A DNA stretch of 64,000 bases from Labedella phragmitis (GTDB taxonomy: Bacteria; Actinomycetota; Actinomycetes; Actinomycetales; Microbacteriaceae): NCBI RefSeq assembly GCF_004078635.1, contig NZ_RZNB01000001.1:62001-126000 (forward strand). The letters are read 5' to 3'. The notes beneath the pieces are model-generated. The model was not told the DNA's origin. It searched no databases and saw nothing but the letters and a program-made list of their open reading frames with translations. The translations under genes were made by a program, and so were the position numbers. Positions 51,514 through 60,592 of this stretch are shown here, piece after piece; within the stretch, counting starts at the first letter, position 1, and each line of letters opens with the position of its first letter.

Positions 51514-52626
51514 TCACGCGTCGGCGCTCTTCGTCTCCTCGCTCAGCACCGTGCGGAGCAGTGTCGCCACGGCCTCGCGGCCGGCGCGGTTCGCCCCCAC
51601 CGTCGATTGCGACGGGCCGAACCCGATGAGGTGCACACGCGGCTCGCTCGCGACCCGTGTGCCCTCGAGGGGGATGCCTCCGAGCGGTCCGCGGAGGTCG
51701 AGCGGCTCGAGGTGCGCGATCGCCGCCTTGAAGCCCGTCGCCCAGAGGATCGCGTCGACGGGCGTGAACGACCCGTCGGCTTCGCGAACGCCGGTCGGCT
51801 CGATCTCCCTGAACATCGGGCGCCGTTCGAGGGCGCCGCGATCCCGAGCGGCAATCGCATAGCTCGTCCACCCGAGCCCCGTGTACGAGACGACGCTGCC
51901 GGTCGGACGCCCCGCCTCAACGTCGGCGACGACCTTCTCGATCGTCGATCGGCCCGTCGTCTCCGGCTGGAAACCGTTCTCGAGGAACACGGGTTCCCGA
52001 CGCGTGTACCAGAAGGTCGTCGCGACCCGGGAGATCTCCTCGAGCTGCTGCACGGCCGAGATGCCACCACCGACGATCGCGACGCGTTGTCCGGCGAATT
52101 CCTCGTTCGACACGTAGTCGTGCGTGTGCAGCTGCCGACCGCGGAAGGACTCGGCGCCGGGATAGTGCGGGAGCACGGGGTTCGTCCACGTCCCGGTCGC
52201 GTTGATGACGGCCCGCGTCCGCCAGAGGCCGTCGGACGTGTCGACGAGGAGGTCACCCTCCGGGTCGTCGTCGTCACGACGCACGGCGGTCACCTGCACG
52301 GGACGCAGGATCGGGAAGCCGAACTCCCTCTCGTAGGCGGCGAAGTACCCCGGAACGGCATCCCGCGAGGAGTCCGTCGCTCGGATCGGCGGCTTCGGCA
52401 TGCCGGGCAGGTCGAAGATGCCGTTCACGGTGGCCATCCGCAACGACTCCCACCGGTGTTGCCAGGCACCGCCAGGAGCGGCGTCGGCGTCGAGGACGAC
52501 GAAGGTGCGCGCACCCGCCGGATCATCGAGGGCGGAGGAGAACCCGCGGCGCCGCAAGTGGTACGCGCCGGACAACCCCGCTTGCCCGGCTCCGATGACG
52601 ACGACCGTGGCCGCGCGCTCAGTCAT
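51514..52626 (-). CDS. Flavin-containing monooxygenase-like NAD(P)-binding protein
   Basis: The 370-residue flavoprotein has an FAD motif in VIGAGQAGLSGAYHL, the NADPH motif VAIVGGGISAVQQ, and the ATG motif INATGTWTNP, as in CzcO/TrkA-like FMOs. It could oxidize an organic or metal-linked substrate. ATG 52626 overlaps the MarR stop by 8 bases, so the two are co-expressed and under MarR control. Confidence 0.85.
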   Translation of the reverse strand: MTERAATVVVIGAGQAGLSGAYHLRRRGFSSALDDPAGARTFVVLDADAAPGGAWQHRWESLRMATVNGIFDLPGMPKPPIRATDSSRDAVPGYFAAYEREFGFPILRPVQVTAVRRDDDDPEGDLLVDTSDGLWRTRAVINATGTWTNPVLPHYPGAESFRGRQLHTHDYVSNEEFAGQRVAIVGGGISAVQQLEEISRVATTFWYTRREPVFLENGFQPETTGRSTIEKVVADVEAGRPTGSVVSYTGLGWTSYAIAARDRGALERRPMFREIEPTGVREADGSFTPVDAILWATGFKAAIAHLEPLDLRGPLGGIPLEGTRVASEPRVHLIGFGPSQSTVGANRAGREAVATLLRTVLSEETKSADA

Positions 52627-53110
52627 CCTGCGACGCGTTCCCGCCCGTCGAGCGCACATGCCGGCGCAACGCGGCGGACACCGCACGGACACCCTCGAGT
52701 TCGCCGTCGTCGAGCGCGTCGACGAAGAGGCGGCGGATCACCCGGAAGTGAGCGGCGGACGCCGTGCGGAACAGGCTCGAGCCCTCGGCCGTGATCGCGA
52801 TCCACGCCCCGCGATTGTCCTCGCCGCAACGGTCGCGAGCGACGAGACCGCGCTTCTCCATCCGACCGAGGTGATGGGAGAGGCGACTCCGCTCCCACCC
52901 GATGTCATCGGCGAGGGCAGACGACCGCAAGCGGTGGCCGTCCGCCTCCGAGAGCGCGAGCAGCACGGAGTAGTCGCCGGACGAGACGCCAGACTGGTCC
53001 TGCATCGCCGACGACACGGCTCGCCGCATCTCCTCCGCCGCCTCGATGTACTCGCGCCAGGCCGCGAGCTCGGTGCTCGTGGGCGTCTTACGGGTGCCAC
53101 TCGTCGTCAT
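52619..53110 (-). CDS. MarR-family repressor
   Basis: The 163-residue winged-helix repressor has the dimer helices at the ends and the HTH region LRSSALADDIGWERSRLSHH, with EDNRGAWIAIT as wing. Two palindromes, TTGACATGTCAA and TTGACGCGTCAA, separate it from the divergent LLM gene and are its likely sites. AGGAGG precedes ATG 53110. Confidence 0.9.
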   Translation of the reverse strand: MTTSGTRKTPTSTELAAWREYIEAAEEMRRAVSSAMQDQSGVSSGDYSVLLALSEADGHRLRSSALADDIGWERSRLSHHLGRMEKRGLVARDRCGEDNRGAWIAITAEGSSLFRTASAAHFRVIRRLFVDALDDGELEGVRAVSAALRRHVRSTGGNASQDD

Positions 53111-53122
53111 CGGTCCTCCTGG

Positions 53123-53163
53123 TTGACATGTCAATCATAAGAGAGTAGTAATTGACGCGTCAA
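53123..53163. promoter_or_regulatory. Paired MarR operators
   Basis: TTGACATGTCAA (53123-53134) and TTGACGCGTCAA (53152-53163) are perfect palindromes with the same TTGAC half-site, 29 bases centre to centre, between the divergent MarR and LLM genes. Confidence 0.7.
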
Positions 53164-53179
53164 CTAAAAGGAGCCCGTC

Positions 53180-54232
53180 ATGAACACCGTCCAGTTCGGT
53201 CTCGACACCTTCGGCGACGTCCCCACCCGGGACGACGGCGAGGTCATGAGCTACCCGGAAGCGATCCGCCAGGTCGTCGACGAGGCCGTCGTCGCGGACG
53301 AGCTCGGCGTCGACGTCATCGCCCTCGGCGAGCACCACCGCCCCGAGTACGCCGTCTCGAGCCCCGACACGGTGCTCGCCGGCATCGCGGGCAAGACGTC
53401 CCGCATCCGCCTCGGGTCGGGCGTCACGGTCCTCAGTTCCGACGACCCGGTGCGCGTTTTCCAGCGCTTCGCGACGGTCGACGCCCTGTCGAACGGTCGC
53501 GCCGAGGTCATCCTCGGCCGGGGCTCCTTCACCGAATCCTTCCCGCTCTTCGGCTACGACCTCGCCGACTACGACGTGCTCTTCGACGAGAAGATCGCGC
53601 TGTTCGCCGAACTGTTGACGGAGAAGCCGGTCACGTGGAGCGGCACGACCCGCGCGGCTCTCGACAACGCCGACGTGTTCCCGAAGACGGCGAACGGTCT
53701 CGCGACGTGGGTCGGCGTGGGCGGCTCCCCCCAGTCGGTCATCCGCACGGCCCAGTACGGACTCCCGCTCATGCTCGCGATCATCGGCGGTCAGCCGGAG
53801 CGCTTCCTCCCCTACATGGACCTCTACCGCCGCGCGGCCGACCAGCTCGGCACCACGGCGCACCCGATCGGTGTGCACTCCCCGGGCTTCGTCGCCGACA
53901 CCGACGAGGAGGCCGCCGAGATCGTGTGGCCGCACATGAAGGTCATCCGCGACCGGATCGGCGCGCTGCGCGGGTGGCCGCCCATCCAGCGCCACGAGTT
54001 CCAGGCGGAGATCGAGCACGGCTCGCAGTACATCGGTTCACCGGAGACGGTGGCGCGGAAGATCGCGAAGACGGTGTCGAGCCTCGGCGTCGGTCGGTTC
54101 GACCTCATCTACACGTCGGGAACCGTGCCCGCGAGCGCGCGGTTGCGCAACGTGGAGCTCTACGGAAGTAAGGTGCTGCCCATGGTCAAGGACATCCTCG
54201 CGGACTCGACGAACGGGACGGTGGCGGCATGA
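53180..54232 (+). CDS. LLM-class flavin-dependent oxidoreductase
   Basis: The 350-residue luciferase-like enzyme has [47 protein letters not shown], the family marks of FMN-dependent LLM oxidoreductases. AAGGAGCCC precedes the ATG by 6 bases. It is coupled (ATGA) to a following F420-reductase-like gene, and faces a MarR operator pair, suggesting an inducible detoxification unit. Confidence 0.88.
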   Translation: MNTVQFGLDTFGDVPTRDDGEVMSYPEAIRQVVDEAVVADELGVDVIALGEHHRPEYAVSSPDTVLAGIAGKTSRIRLGSGVTVLSSDDPVRVFQRFATVDALSNGRAEVILGRGSFTESFPLFGYDLADYDVLFDEKIALFAELLTEKPVTWSGTTRAALDNADVFPKTANGLATWVGVGGSPQSVIRTAQYGLPLMLAIIGGQPERFLPYMDLYRRAADQLGTTAHPIGVHSPGFVADTDEEAAEIVWPHMKVIRDRIGALRGWPPIQRHEFQAEIEHGSQYIGSPETVARKIAKTVSSLGVGRFDLIYTSGTVPASARLRNVELYGSKVLPMVKDILADSTNGTVAA

Positions 54233-54936
54233 GCGGCGCTATGGCGAAGCGACTCACGATCGGCATCCTCGGCTCCGGGAAGGTGGGGACGGTACTCGCG
54301 CGGCTCGCTCTCGCGGCCGGTCACCGTGTGCTCATCTCCGGTTCGGGTGACCCGGCGAAGATCCGCCTCATCGTGGGCGTCCTCGCTCCGGGAGCCGAAG
54401 CGGTCTGGAGCGCCGAGGCTGCGCGCGACGCCGACATCGTGGTGCTCGCGCTGCCGCTCGGCAAGCTCGAGAGCGTCCCCGTCGCCGAGCTCGACGGGAA
54501 GGTCGTCGTCGACGCGATGAACTACTGGTGGGAGGTCGACGGCATCCGCGAGGACCTCACAGATCCCCGCGTCTCGACGAGCGAACGCGTGCAGGCGTTC
54601 CTGCCCGGATCCCGGGTCGTGAAGGCGTTCAACCACATGGGCTACCACGACCTCGACGAGGGCCCGCGGCCCGTCGGCGCCGTCGACCGCAAGGCGATCG
54701 CCGTCGCGGGAGACGACGCCGAGGCCGTCGCCTCCGTGAGCCGACTCGTCGACGACCTCGGTTTCGCCGTCGTGTCGGCCGGCTCCCTCCGGGACAGCAT
54801 CCGGCTCGAGCCGCACGCCGAGGCGTTCGGCGCGAACGAGGACGCCGGGACGCTCGCCGACATGATGGCGCGCTTCGACGAGACGGAACGGGGCCGGGCT
54901 GTCGCCGCCGCACGCGGGGCGGATGCGTCCGTGTAG
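54229..54936 (+). CDS. NADPH-dependent F420 reductase-like protein
   Basis: The 235-residue Rossmann protein has [21 protein letters not shown] and the SGSGDP NADPH loop of the Fno/NADP-oxidoreductase family, then [10 protein letters not shown] and [12 protein letters not shown]. Fno moves hydride between NADPH and F420; a bacterial NADPH-linked relative could feed a flavin or F420 enzyme. ATGA overlap with the LLM gene. Confidence 0.85.
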   Translation: MSGAMAKRLTIGILGSGKVGTVLARLALAAGHRVLISGSGDPAKIRLIVGVLAPGAEAVWSAEAARDADIVVLALPLGKLESVPVAELDGKVVVDAMNYWWEVDGIREDLTDPRVSTSERVQAFLPGSRVVKAFNHMGYHDLDEGPRPVGAVDRKAIAVAGDDAEAVASVSRLVDDLGFAVVSAGSLRDSIRLEPHAEAFGANEDAGTLADMMARFDETERGRAVAAARGADASV

Positions 54937-54961
54937 CGGTGGCGGGGGCGGACGTGCAGTG

Positions 54962-55522
54962 TCAGGGTGCTCGGCGGGCCCCGCCGCCCACCAGCGCCTC
55001 CAGCGTGGCCAGCCGTTCGGCGGGCGCTCCCGCGATCTCCGCCACGATCAGGTCGTCATCGATGATGTCAGGGTCGTCGAGGAGGTCCAAGAGCACGTCG
55101 TTCGTAGCATCGCGCAGCTCGAGGTGTTCATCGGCACCGACACGGATCGGGTCGCCGGTCGTCAGCGGCAGCACCACCAGGAGGTCGACCGCCCGGAGCG
55201 CCTCGGCGGTTCGAGCAGTCGCCCGCTCGAGGAACGCGTCGTCGAGGGGACGGCCGGCGAGGTCGGCCTGAGCCAGGAGATAGGCGAGGAAGTCAAGAGG
55301 GCCACGCTCTGCGATGAGCATCTCGTCGACGGGCTCAGTCGTGAGCCGGTCTGCGGCGATGCGCAGTTGCGACGCGAACAGCGCAGCGGACGGCATGTCG
55401 CCGCTCTCGTCGAGAAGCTCGAACGGGTCGGGCAGCACCGTGAACTCCGGGTGCCTCACCGCGAAGTCGGAGATGAGCGTGCTCTTTCCGCTTGCATGGG
55501 TTCCCGAGACGACGATGCGCAC
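54962..55522 (-). CDS. P-loop kinase/ATPase (AAA_28-like)
   Basis: The 186-residue protein begins with a P-loop (VVSGTHASGKST at 4-15) and has AERGPLDFLAYLLAQADL, the DRG-like substrate segment seen in NadR-C and AAA_28 kinases. It probably phosphorylates a small molecule. GTG start after a minus-strand TATCCT box (55529-55534) with a 6-base gap. It is divergent from the TPR-AAA gene. Confidence 0.75.
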   Translation of the reverse strand: MRIVVSGTHASGKSTLISDFAVRHPEFTVLPDPFELLDESGDMPSAALFASQLRIAADRLTTEPVDEMLIAERGPLDFLAYLLAQADLAGRPLDDAFLERATARTAEALRAVDLLVVLPLTTGDPIRVGADEHLELRDATNDVLLDLLDDPDIIDDDLIVAEIAGAPAERLATLEALVGGGARRAP

Positions 55523-55609
55523 GCCGTGAGGATACCGTGGCCCGGCGACCACGACGAGTCCCGCCAGCTCACACTGTGGGCCTTCCGTCGTCGTCGCTAG
55601 GCTTGACGC

Positions 55610-57001
55610 ATGAGTGACGCCCTCTTCCAGAGCCTCTTCGCCGCTCTGGAGGCGAGCCCGACGAACGTCGAGTTACGGGTGCAGGTCGCCCAGCTGCTGC
55701 TCGACCGCGGTCGCCTCGACGACGCCGTGACGCAGGCCGCCACCGTGCTCACGCACGAGCCGGGCAACCCGGAGGCGATGCGGGTCCTGACGGCGGCCAC
55801 GGCGGCGATGCGTTCCCCGGGCACCACGACCGCGGCCGGAACGCCCGATGGTTCCCGGCCGTCTCCGGACGACGTCGACTCCGGCGGTGCTCCGCGCGAC
55901 GAGTTCAGCACCGGACAGAGCTCCGGCGACCTCGATGTGAGGGACGGCGGCAGCACGAACAGCGCCGCCACGGACGCCCCCGGCGGCTTCGACTGGACCG
56001 CCGCCGAGAGCGATCTCGGGTCCTCCGCCGTGCCCCCGCCCTACGTCTCCTCACCGGCTGCCGCCGCCGACGGCGACCCGGCGATCATCACCCCGGGCGG
56101 CGACGAGGCCGCACCCGTCGTCGACGAGTACCGCGATCGCGTCACGCTCGCGGACGTCGGCGGCCTCGAAGCCGTCAAGCAGCGCTTGCGCGAGAGCTTC
56201 CTCGAACCGATGCGCCACCCGGAGCTCGCGAAGGCGTTCGGCAAGACGCTCCGCGGCGGCCTCGTGCTCTACGGCCCTCCCGGCTGCGGCAAGACGTTCA
56301 TGGCGCGGGCGATCGCGGGCGAACTCGGCGCCCGCTTCCTCACCGCGAGCCTCGCCGACATCCTCGGGTCGCACTTCGGCGAGACCGAGAAGAACCTGCG
56401 CGCGCTGTTCGAGCACGCGCGGAGCCTCACTCCCGCCGTGCTCTTCCTCGACGAGATCGACGCGATCGGCGCCAAGCGGTCGAGCATCGGCACCGGCTGG
56501 TCGGGCATGCGCGCCATGGTCGACCAACTGCTCATGGAGCTCGACTCGATGACGGCCGACAACGACGGCCTCTTCGTCCTCGCCGCGACGAACAGCCCGT
56601 GGGAGGTCGACCCCGCGCTCCTGCGCCCCGGGCGCTTCGACCGCATGCTGCTCGTGCTGCCGCCCGACGAGCCCGCGCGGGAGGCGATCCTCCGCATGCA
56701 CCTCGACCGGCGCCCGGTCGCGGGCATCGACCTCGGCGAACTCGTGCGCAGCACCGACGGCTTCTCGGGTGCCGATCTCGAGCACCTCGTCTCCTCCGCG
56801 GCCGAGCAGGCGATGCTGCGCTCCATCCAGACGGGCGAGGTGCAGCCGATCGGGATGACCGAACTCCGCCACGTGCTGCGCGAGGTGAAGCCGTCGACGG
56901 GCGCCTGGCTCGCCGGGGCGAAGAACGTCGTCACGTTCGCGAACACGGACGGACGCTACGACGACCTCGCGGCGTTCCTCGAGTCGCGCGGCATCCGCTA
57001 G
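55610..57001 (+). CDS. TPR-AAA+ ATPase
   Basis: The 463-residue protein has a short TPR-like N terminus (about 1-65), a long disordered Ser/Gly/Asp-rich linker (about 66-170), and a classical AAA domain of the p97/FtsH/katanin type: Walker A GPPGCGKT 222-229, Walker B Asp281-Glu282, sensor Asn328, arginine fingers Arg339 and Arg342, then a C-terminal helical lid with DGFSGADLEHL. A hexameric remodeling machine is likely. A TAGGCT box lies 6 bases before ATG. The next gene starts 3 bases after the stop and also begins with TPRs. Confidence 0.85.
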   Translation: MSDALFQSLFAALEASPTNVELRVQVAQLLLDRGRLDDAVTQAATVLTHEPGNPEAMRVLTAATAAMRSPGTTTAAGTPDGSRPSPDDVDSGGAPRDEFSTGQSSGDLDVRDGGSTNSAATDAPGGFDWTAAESDLGSSAVPPPYVSSPAAAADGDPAIITPGGDEAAPVVDEYRDRVTLADVGGLEAVKQRLRESFLEPMRHPELAKAFGKTLRGGLVLYGPPGCGKTFMARAIAGELGARFLTASLADILGSHFGETEKNLRALFEHARSLTPAVLFLDEIDAIGAKRSSIGTGWSGMRAMVDQLLMELDSMTADNDGLFVLAATNSPWEVDPALLRPGRFDRMLLVLPPDEPAREAILRMHLDRRPVAGIDLGELVRSTDGFSGADLEHLVSSAAEQAMLRSIQTGEVQPIGMTELRHVLREVKPSTGAWLAGAKNVVTFANTDGRYDDLAAFLESRGIR

Positions 57002-57004
57002 CCG

Positions 57005-58579
57005 GTGGCCGACCCGGTCGAGGGCGTCGTCTACCGCGCCGAATCGTTCCTCGCGGTCGGTCAGGTCGACCGTGCGGAGACACTGCTCCGCGACGAACTC
57101 ACGCAGCGGCCGGACGACGCCCTGCTTCTCCTCAGCCTGGCGAAGGTCTTCGAGTCGCGGCAGCAGTGGCACGAGGTCGTCCGGACCGCCACGGCGGCAC
57201 TCGAGGCCAATCCGCAGTCCCTCAACGCGCGCATGTCGATCGCCTGGGCGGCGTACAGCCTGCGCGACTTCGACCTCATGAAGCAGCACCTCGACGTCGT
57301 GCTCGCCCATCGCCCCGAACAACCGACGGCGCTCATGTACCTCGCCCTGCACGGCTCTCGGGATCGATCGGCCGCAGGGAAGGCGCGGACGCGGGAGCTC
57401 TACCGGCTGTCGTTGCAGCACGCCGGAGGCGACCCCTGGTACACGATGATGGCGGCCCGGATCGAGATCTGGCTCGCCAACTCCTCCGAGGCCCGCCGAC
57501 TCGTCGATGACGCCCTCGCGCAGAATCCCACCGATTCGGAACTCCTGGAGTTGAAGACGGAGCTCGCGTCGACGTCGATCGACGAGTCGATGAACATCGT
57601 GGGCGGGCTGCTGGCGAGCTCGCCGGCGGATCCCGCACTGCGTGCGCGGTTCGACACCCTCGTCGCCGCGCGCCGACGGGCCGTCACCACGATGCTGTGG
57701 CTCGCGCCCGCACTCGTCGGCCTCACGATCGCCTTCCTCGGCGGACCGTTCCGCACGGGCGCGCTCGTCGCGATCGGCGCCGCCTCCTTCACCGTCTGGG
57801 GGATCCGGAACGCGTCGATCCAGGCGCTGCCTCCGGCCTATCGAGCGGATATCGCGTCGAAAGTCGGATGGCGCGCCGCCGTCCGGCTCGGTGGACGCAC
57901 GTCCGCGTTGTCGACGTTCCTGGGCGCGATCCTGCTCGCGTTCGAGGTCGTGCCGGGCGCATGGTTGCTCGTACTCGCGGCGGGAGGGTGGACCGTCGTC
58001 CGACTCGCGAGCATGCGCCAGGAGCGACGCCTCGCCAGCCGAGCGGACGCCGATCTCGCCGCCGTGAAACCGGGAACGGTGTCCGACGACGGATCGGGCC
58101 TCGGCCCCGCCGGTCGCTCTCTCGGCGATCTGCGGTGGCGCCATGCGGTCCTCACCCCACCTCTCCTCATCCCGTTCTGCATCGTGGGACTGATTCCGGC
58201 GGGGTCGTTCGACGAGGGCGACGCGGGTCGAGCGGCCGTCGGGATGATCGCCGCGATCGTCGGCATCACCGCTCTCGTCGGTGTCGCCCCGTGGGTGCGC
58301 GAGCATGGAAAGCCGAGCGTGACCGGATGGCGCCTCGTCCGGCTCTCGATCCCCACCGTCTTGCTGACGGTCGTGTTCCTCGTCGGGCTCGCGAACCTCG
58401 TGTCCGTGGCGAGCGGCTCGGCGAGCGGACGGCCGGCCCCGATCGACGACGAACCGTCCGCCCCCGCGACGATCCCGCCGGGCTACTTCGACGACCTCGA
58501 ATCCCCCGCCCCGATCCCGAGGTTCACGATCCCCGAGTTCGATCTCCCCTCGATCCCTCCCGTGGCTCCGGAGGGCTGA
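57005..58579 (+). CDS. TPR-membrane protein, partner of the AAA ATPase
   Basis: The 524-residue protein has TPR helices over about 1-215 (pairs such as AESFLAVGQVDRAETLLRDE and AWAAYSLRDFDLMKQHL), then about six hydrophobic segments between 225 and 475 and a Pro-rich external tail ending PPVAPEG. Two of the segments form a hairpin at 230-262. Starts with GTG 3 bases after the AAA gene. The two proteins may assemble through their TPRs, with the ATPase docking on the membrane. No family name is known to me. Confidence 0.75.
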   Translation: MADPVEGVVYRAESFLAVGQVDRAETLLRDELTQRPDDALLLLSLAKVFESRQQWHEVVRTATAALEANPQSLNARMSIAWAAYSLRDFDLMKQHLDVVLAHRPEQPTALMYLALHGSRDRSAAGKARTRELYRLSLQHAGGDPWYTMMAARIEIWLANSSEARRLVDDALAQNPTDSELLELKTELASTSIDESMNIVGGLLASSPADPALRARFDTLVAARRRAVTTMLWLAPALVGLTIAFLGGPFRTGALVAIGAASFTVWGIRNASIQALPPAYRADIASKVGWRAAVRLGGRTSALSTFLGAILLAFEVVPGAWLLVLAAGGWTVVRLASMRQERRLASRADADLAAVKPGTVSDDGSGLGPAGRSLGDLRWRHAVLTPPLLIPFCIVGLIPAGSFDEGDAGRAAVGMIAAIVGITALVGVAPWVREHGKPSVTGWRLVRLSIPTVLLTVVFLVGLANLVSVASGSASGRPAPIDDEPSAPATIPPGYFDDLESPAPIPRFTIPEFDLPSIPPVAPEG

Positions 58580-58594
58580 CCCCGCCGCGCGTCC

Positions 58595-59065
58595 TCAGGT
58601 CACTTCGCGGCGGGTAGCCGAACGTGGTGGCGAGGCGCGGAGGTGTTCACCGACGCGTCCGAGGATGCGCGCGAGGTCGGCTGCGTCCTCGTCCGTGAGG
58701 GGGTCGAAGAGGACACCGTGGACGGTGGCGATGTGTCCGGGAAACTCGGCGGCGAGCACGTCGGGGCCCGCCGCGGTGATCGACACGACAGTGCTGCGCT
58801 CGTCCTCCGGCGAGGGGGAGCGCACGACGAGCCCGCGTTGCTCGAGCGATTGCGCCTGGTACGTCAGGCCGCTCCGACTGTAGACGACCCCGTCGGCGAG
58901 ATCCGTCATCCGATGGTGGCCGTCGGGCGCGTCTCCGAGCCGCGCGAGGAGCTGGAACTGCACGTAGCTCACAAGCTCGAGGCCGGTCAGCGGGTCCTCA
59001 TCGTCGGCGTCGGCGGCGTCGGCGGTAAGTACGCCATTCGGCTCGCCAAGCCTGCCGGCGTGCAC
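58595..59065 (-). CDS. MarR-family regulator, N terminus replaced
   Basis: From residue 30 (LELVSYVQFQLLARL) onward this is a MarR winged helix, with RMTDLADGVVYSRSGLTYQ as HTH and SPEDERSTVVSIT as wing. The normal N-terminal dimer helix is missing: residues 1-25 are an antisense reading of an oxidoreductase fragment. Function is doubtful. Without the first helix a stable dimer is unlikely. Confidence 0.6.
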   Translation of the reverse strand: MHAGRLGEPNGVLTADAADADDEDPLTGLELVSYVQFQLLARLGDAPDGHHRMTDLADGVVYSRSGLTYQAQSLEQRGLVVRSPSPEDERSTVVSITAAGPDVLAAEFPGHIATVHGVLFDPLTDEDAADLARILGRVGEHLRASPPRSATRREVT

Positions 59066-59080
59066 GTCATCGACGCCCTG
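58976..59080 (+). pseudogene. Fragment of an MDR (quinone oxidoreductase-like) gene
   Basis: The plus-strand frame reads LEAGQRVLIVGVGGVGGKYA and then IRLAKPAGVHVI, the coenzyme-binding motif of medium-chain dehydrogenases, with nothing of the family before or after. It begins at the point where MarR similarity on the other strand ends, marking a deletion junction. Confidence 0.6.
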
Positions 59081-59125
59081 CGCGGGCGGGTAGGGAGCTC
59101 GTCGGAAGATCCCCGGGCGTGACCG

Positions 59126-60175
59126 TCACGGGATGAGTCGCTGGTCCCGCATGTCCTGGAAGATGCTGAGGAACATCGCCTCGGTGTCGACGTACTCGTG
59201 GAAACCCGCTCGTCTGGACTTCGACGTGTCGGCGATGACGTCGTAATCCCAACCGAAGACGAAGTCCCCGAACTGCCAGGACGACACGTCGCCGTACGGC
59301 GTGGGACGGAGCCCGTAGCGCTCGACCATCGAATCCCACAGGGGCGCCTTGTCGGCCATGACCTCGGTGAGGCTCATCGGCAGCGGCGGTGCGACCTCGA
59401 GGTCGAAGAAGGCCGCGATACGCGGCCACATCCGCGACCAGCGGAAGAGGTCGCCGTTGGTGATGTTGTAGGCCTCGTTCCGGCCGGCCGGGTCGGTGGC
59501 GGCCCATGTCGTGGCCTTCGCGAGGAGGTCGGCATCGGTCATCTCGATGAGGCTCGTGTAGGCACCGGGCCGACCGGGGAACCGCAACGGGATGCCGAGC
59601 TCTTTGCTGATCGAGGCGTAGACGGCGATCACCATCGCGAGGTTCATCGGATTGCCGAGACCGACGCCCGCGACGACGGAGGGGCGCAAGGCCGACCACG
59701 TCCAGGACGCGCCGACCTGGCGGTGCTCGAGGAACCGCTGCTGGTCGACGTTGAACTCCGGCGGCATGTGCGGCGGGTCGCTCTCCTTCGCCGGCGTCGA
59801 GAACGGGCCGAGGTGCGCTCCGTAGACCTTGTATCCCTGCATCAGGCTGATGTGCTCGAGCCGCGGGGCGATCGGTTCGATCGCGTCCACGACGTTGACG
59901 AGCATCGCGAGGTTGGGAGGTACGAGTTCCGCCCAGCTCGGTCGGTCCTGGTAGGCGGCGTAGAAGATGTGGGTGACGTCGATCAGACCCGAGAGAGTCG
60001 CCGCCGTCTCGTCACGGTCGAGGAGGTCCACGGCGAGGTGACGCACGGCGCCATCATCCTCGCCACCCCGCCGCGAGAGTCCGACGACGCTCCAGCCACC
60101 CTCACGCTCGAGGTGCGCGATCAGGTTGCCTCCGATCACTCCTCGAGCGCCGACCACGAGTGCTGTCCTGTCCAT
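59126..60175 (-). CDS. PRISE-like SDR (progesterone 5-beta-reductase/iridoid synthase type)
   Basis: The 349-residue extended SDR has VVGARGVIGGNL, THIFYAAYQDRPS, the LMQGYKVYGAHLGP segment, MPPEFNVDQQRFL and ALRPSVVAGVGLGNPMNLAMVI, the marks of the PRISE/SDR75 group. These enzymes reduce enone (alpha,beta-unsaturated carbonyl) double bonds with NADPH. The divergent ArsR-type gene at 60260 probably represses it. Confidence 0.88.
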   Translation of the reverse strand: MDRTALVVGARGVIGGNLIAHLEREGGWSVVGLSRRGGEDDGAVRHLAVDLLDRDETAATLSGLIDVTHIFYAAYQDRPSWAELVPPNLAMLVNVVDAIEPIAPRLEHISLMQGYKVYGAHLGPFSTPAKESDPPHMPPEFNVDQQRFLEHRQVGASWTWSALRPSVVAGVGLGNPMNLAMVIAVYASISKELGIPLRFPGRPGAYTSLIEMTDADLLAKATTWAATDPAGRNEAYNITNGDLFRWSRMWPRIAAFFDLEVAPPLPMSLTEVMADKAPLWDSMVERYGLRPTPYGDVSSWQFGDFVFGWDYDVIADTSKSRRAGFHEYVDTEAMFLSIFQDMRDQRLIP

Positions 60176-60184
60176 TCGTCCTCC

Positions 60185-60208
60185 ATCGTTAAATCGCGTT
60201 TTTACGAT
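60185..60208. promoter_or_regulatory. Imperfect palindrome in PRISE/ArsR divergent region
   Basis: ATCGTTAAA and TTTTTACGAT form near-palindromic arms between the divergent genes. A similar half (CGGTAAATAGCGAT) follows. They are likely sites for the ArsR-type regulator. Confidence 0.4.
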
Positions 60209-60259
60209 GTACTGTCTAGCACGCATCGGTAAATAGCGATACTGCGATATACTGCTGGC

Positions 60260-60577
60260 GTGAAGGACGACGAGACGAACGACGAGTTGGTGGTCGCGTT
60301 CAAGGCGCTGGGACACCCGACACGTCTGGCGATCCTCGGGTGGCTGAAGGACCCGACGTCGTTCCCCCCGCAGGACCAGCCCGCCGAGACCGTCGGCGTG
60401 TGCTTGAAGCACATCCAGGCCCGCGCGAACGTGTCGCAATCGACGGCCTCCCAGTTCATGGCGACGTTGCAGCGTGCCGGTCTCGTGACCTGCACGCGCA
60501 TCGGCCAGTGGTCGCACTATCAGCGCAACGAGGAGCAGATCGCGCGTCTCGGTCGACTCATCGGCAGCTCCGTCTGA
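60260..60577 (+). CDS. ArsR-type winged-helix regulator
   Basis: The 105-residue regulator has FKALGHPTRLAILGWL and ANVSQSTASQFMATLQRAGLV as the HTH, then YQRNEEQIARLGRLI. The single Cys in GVCLKH and the later Cys in TCTRIG do not form a known metal site, so it probably senses something else. GTG start. It is divergent from the PRISE-like reductase. Confidence 0.85.
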   Translation: MKDDETNDELVVAFKALGHPTRLAILGWLKDPTSFPPQDQPAETVGVCLKHIQARANVSQSTASQFMATLQRAGLVTCTRIGQWSHYQRNEEQIARLGRLIGSSV

Positions 60578-60592
60578 GACGTCCCGGCCGGC

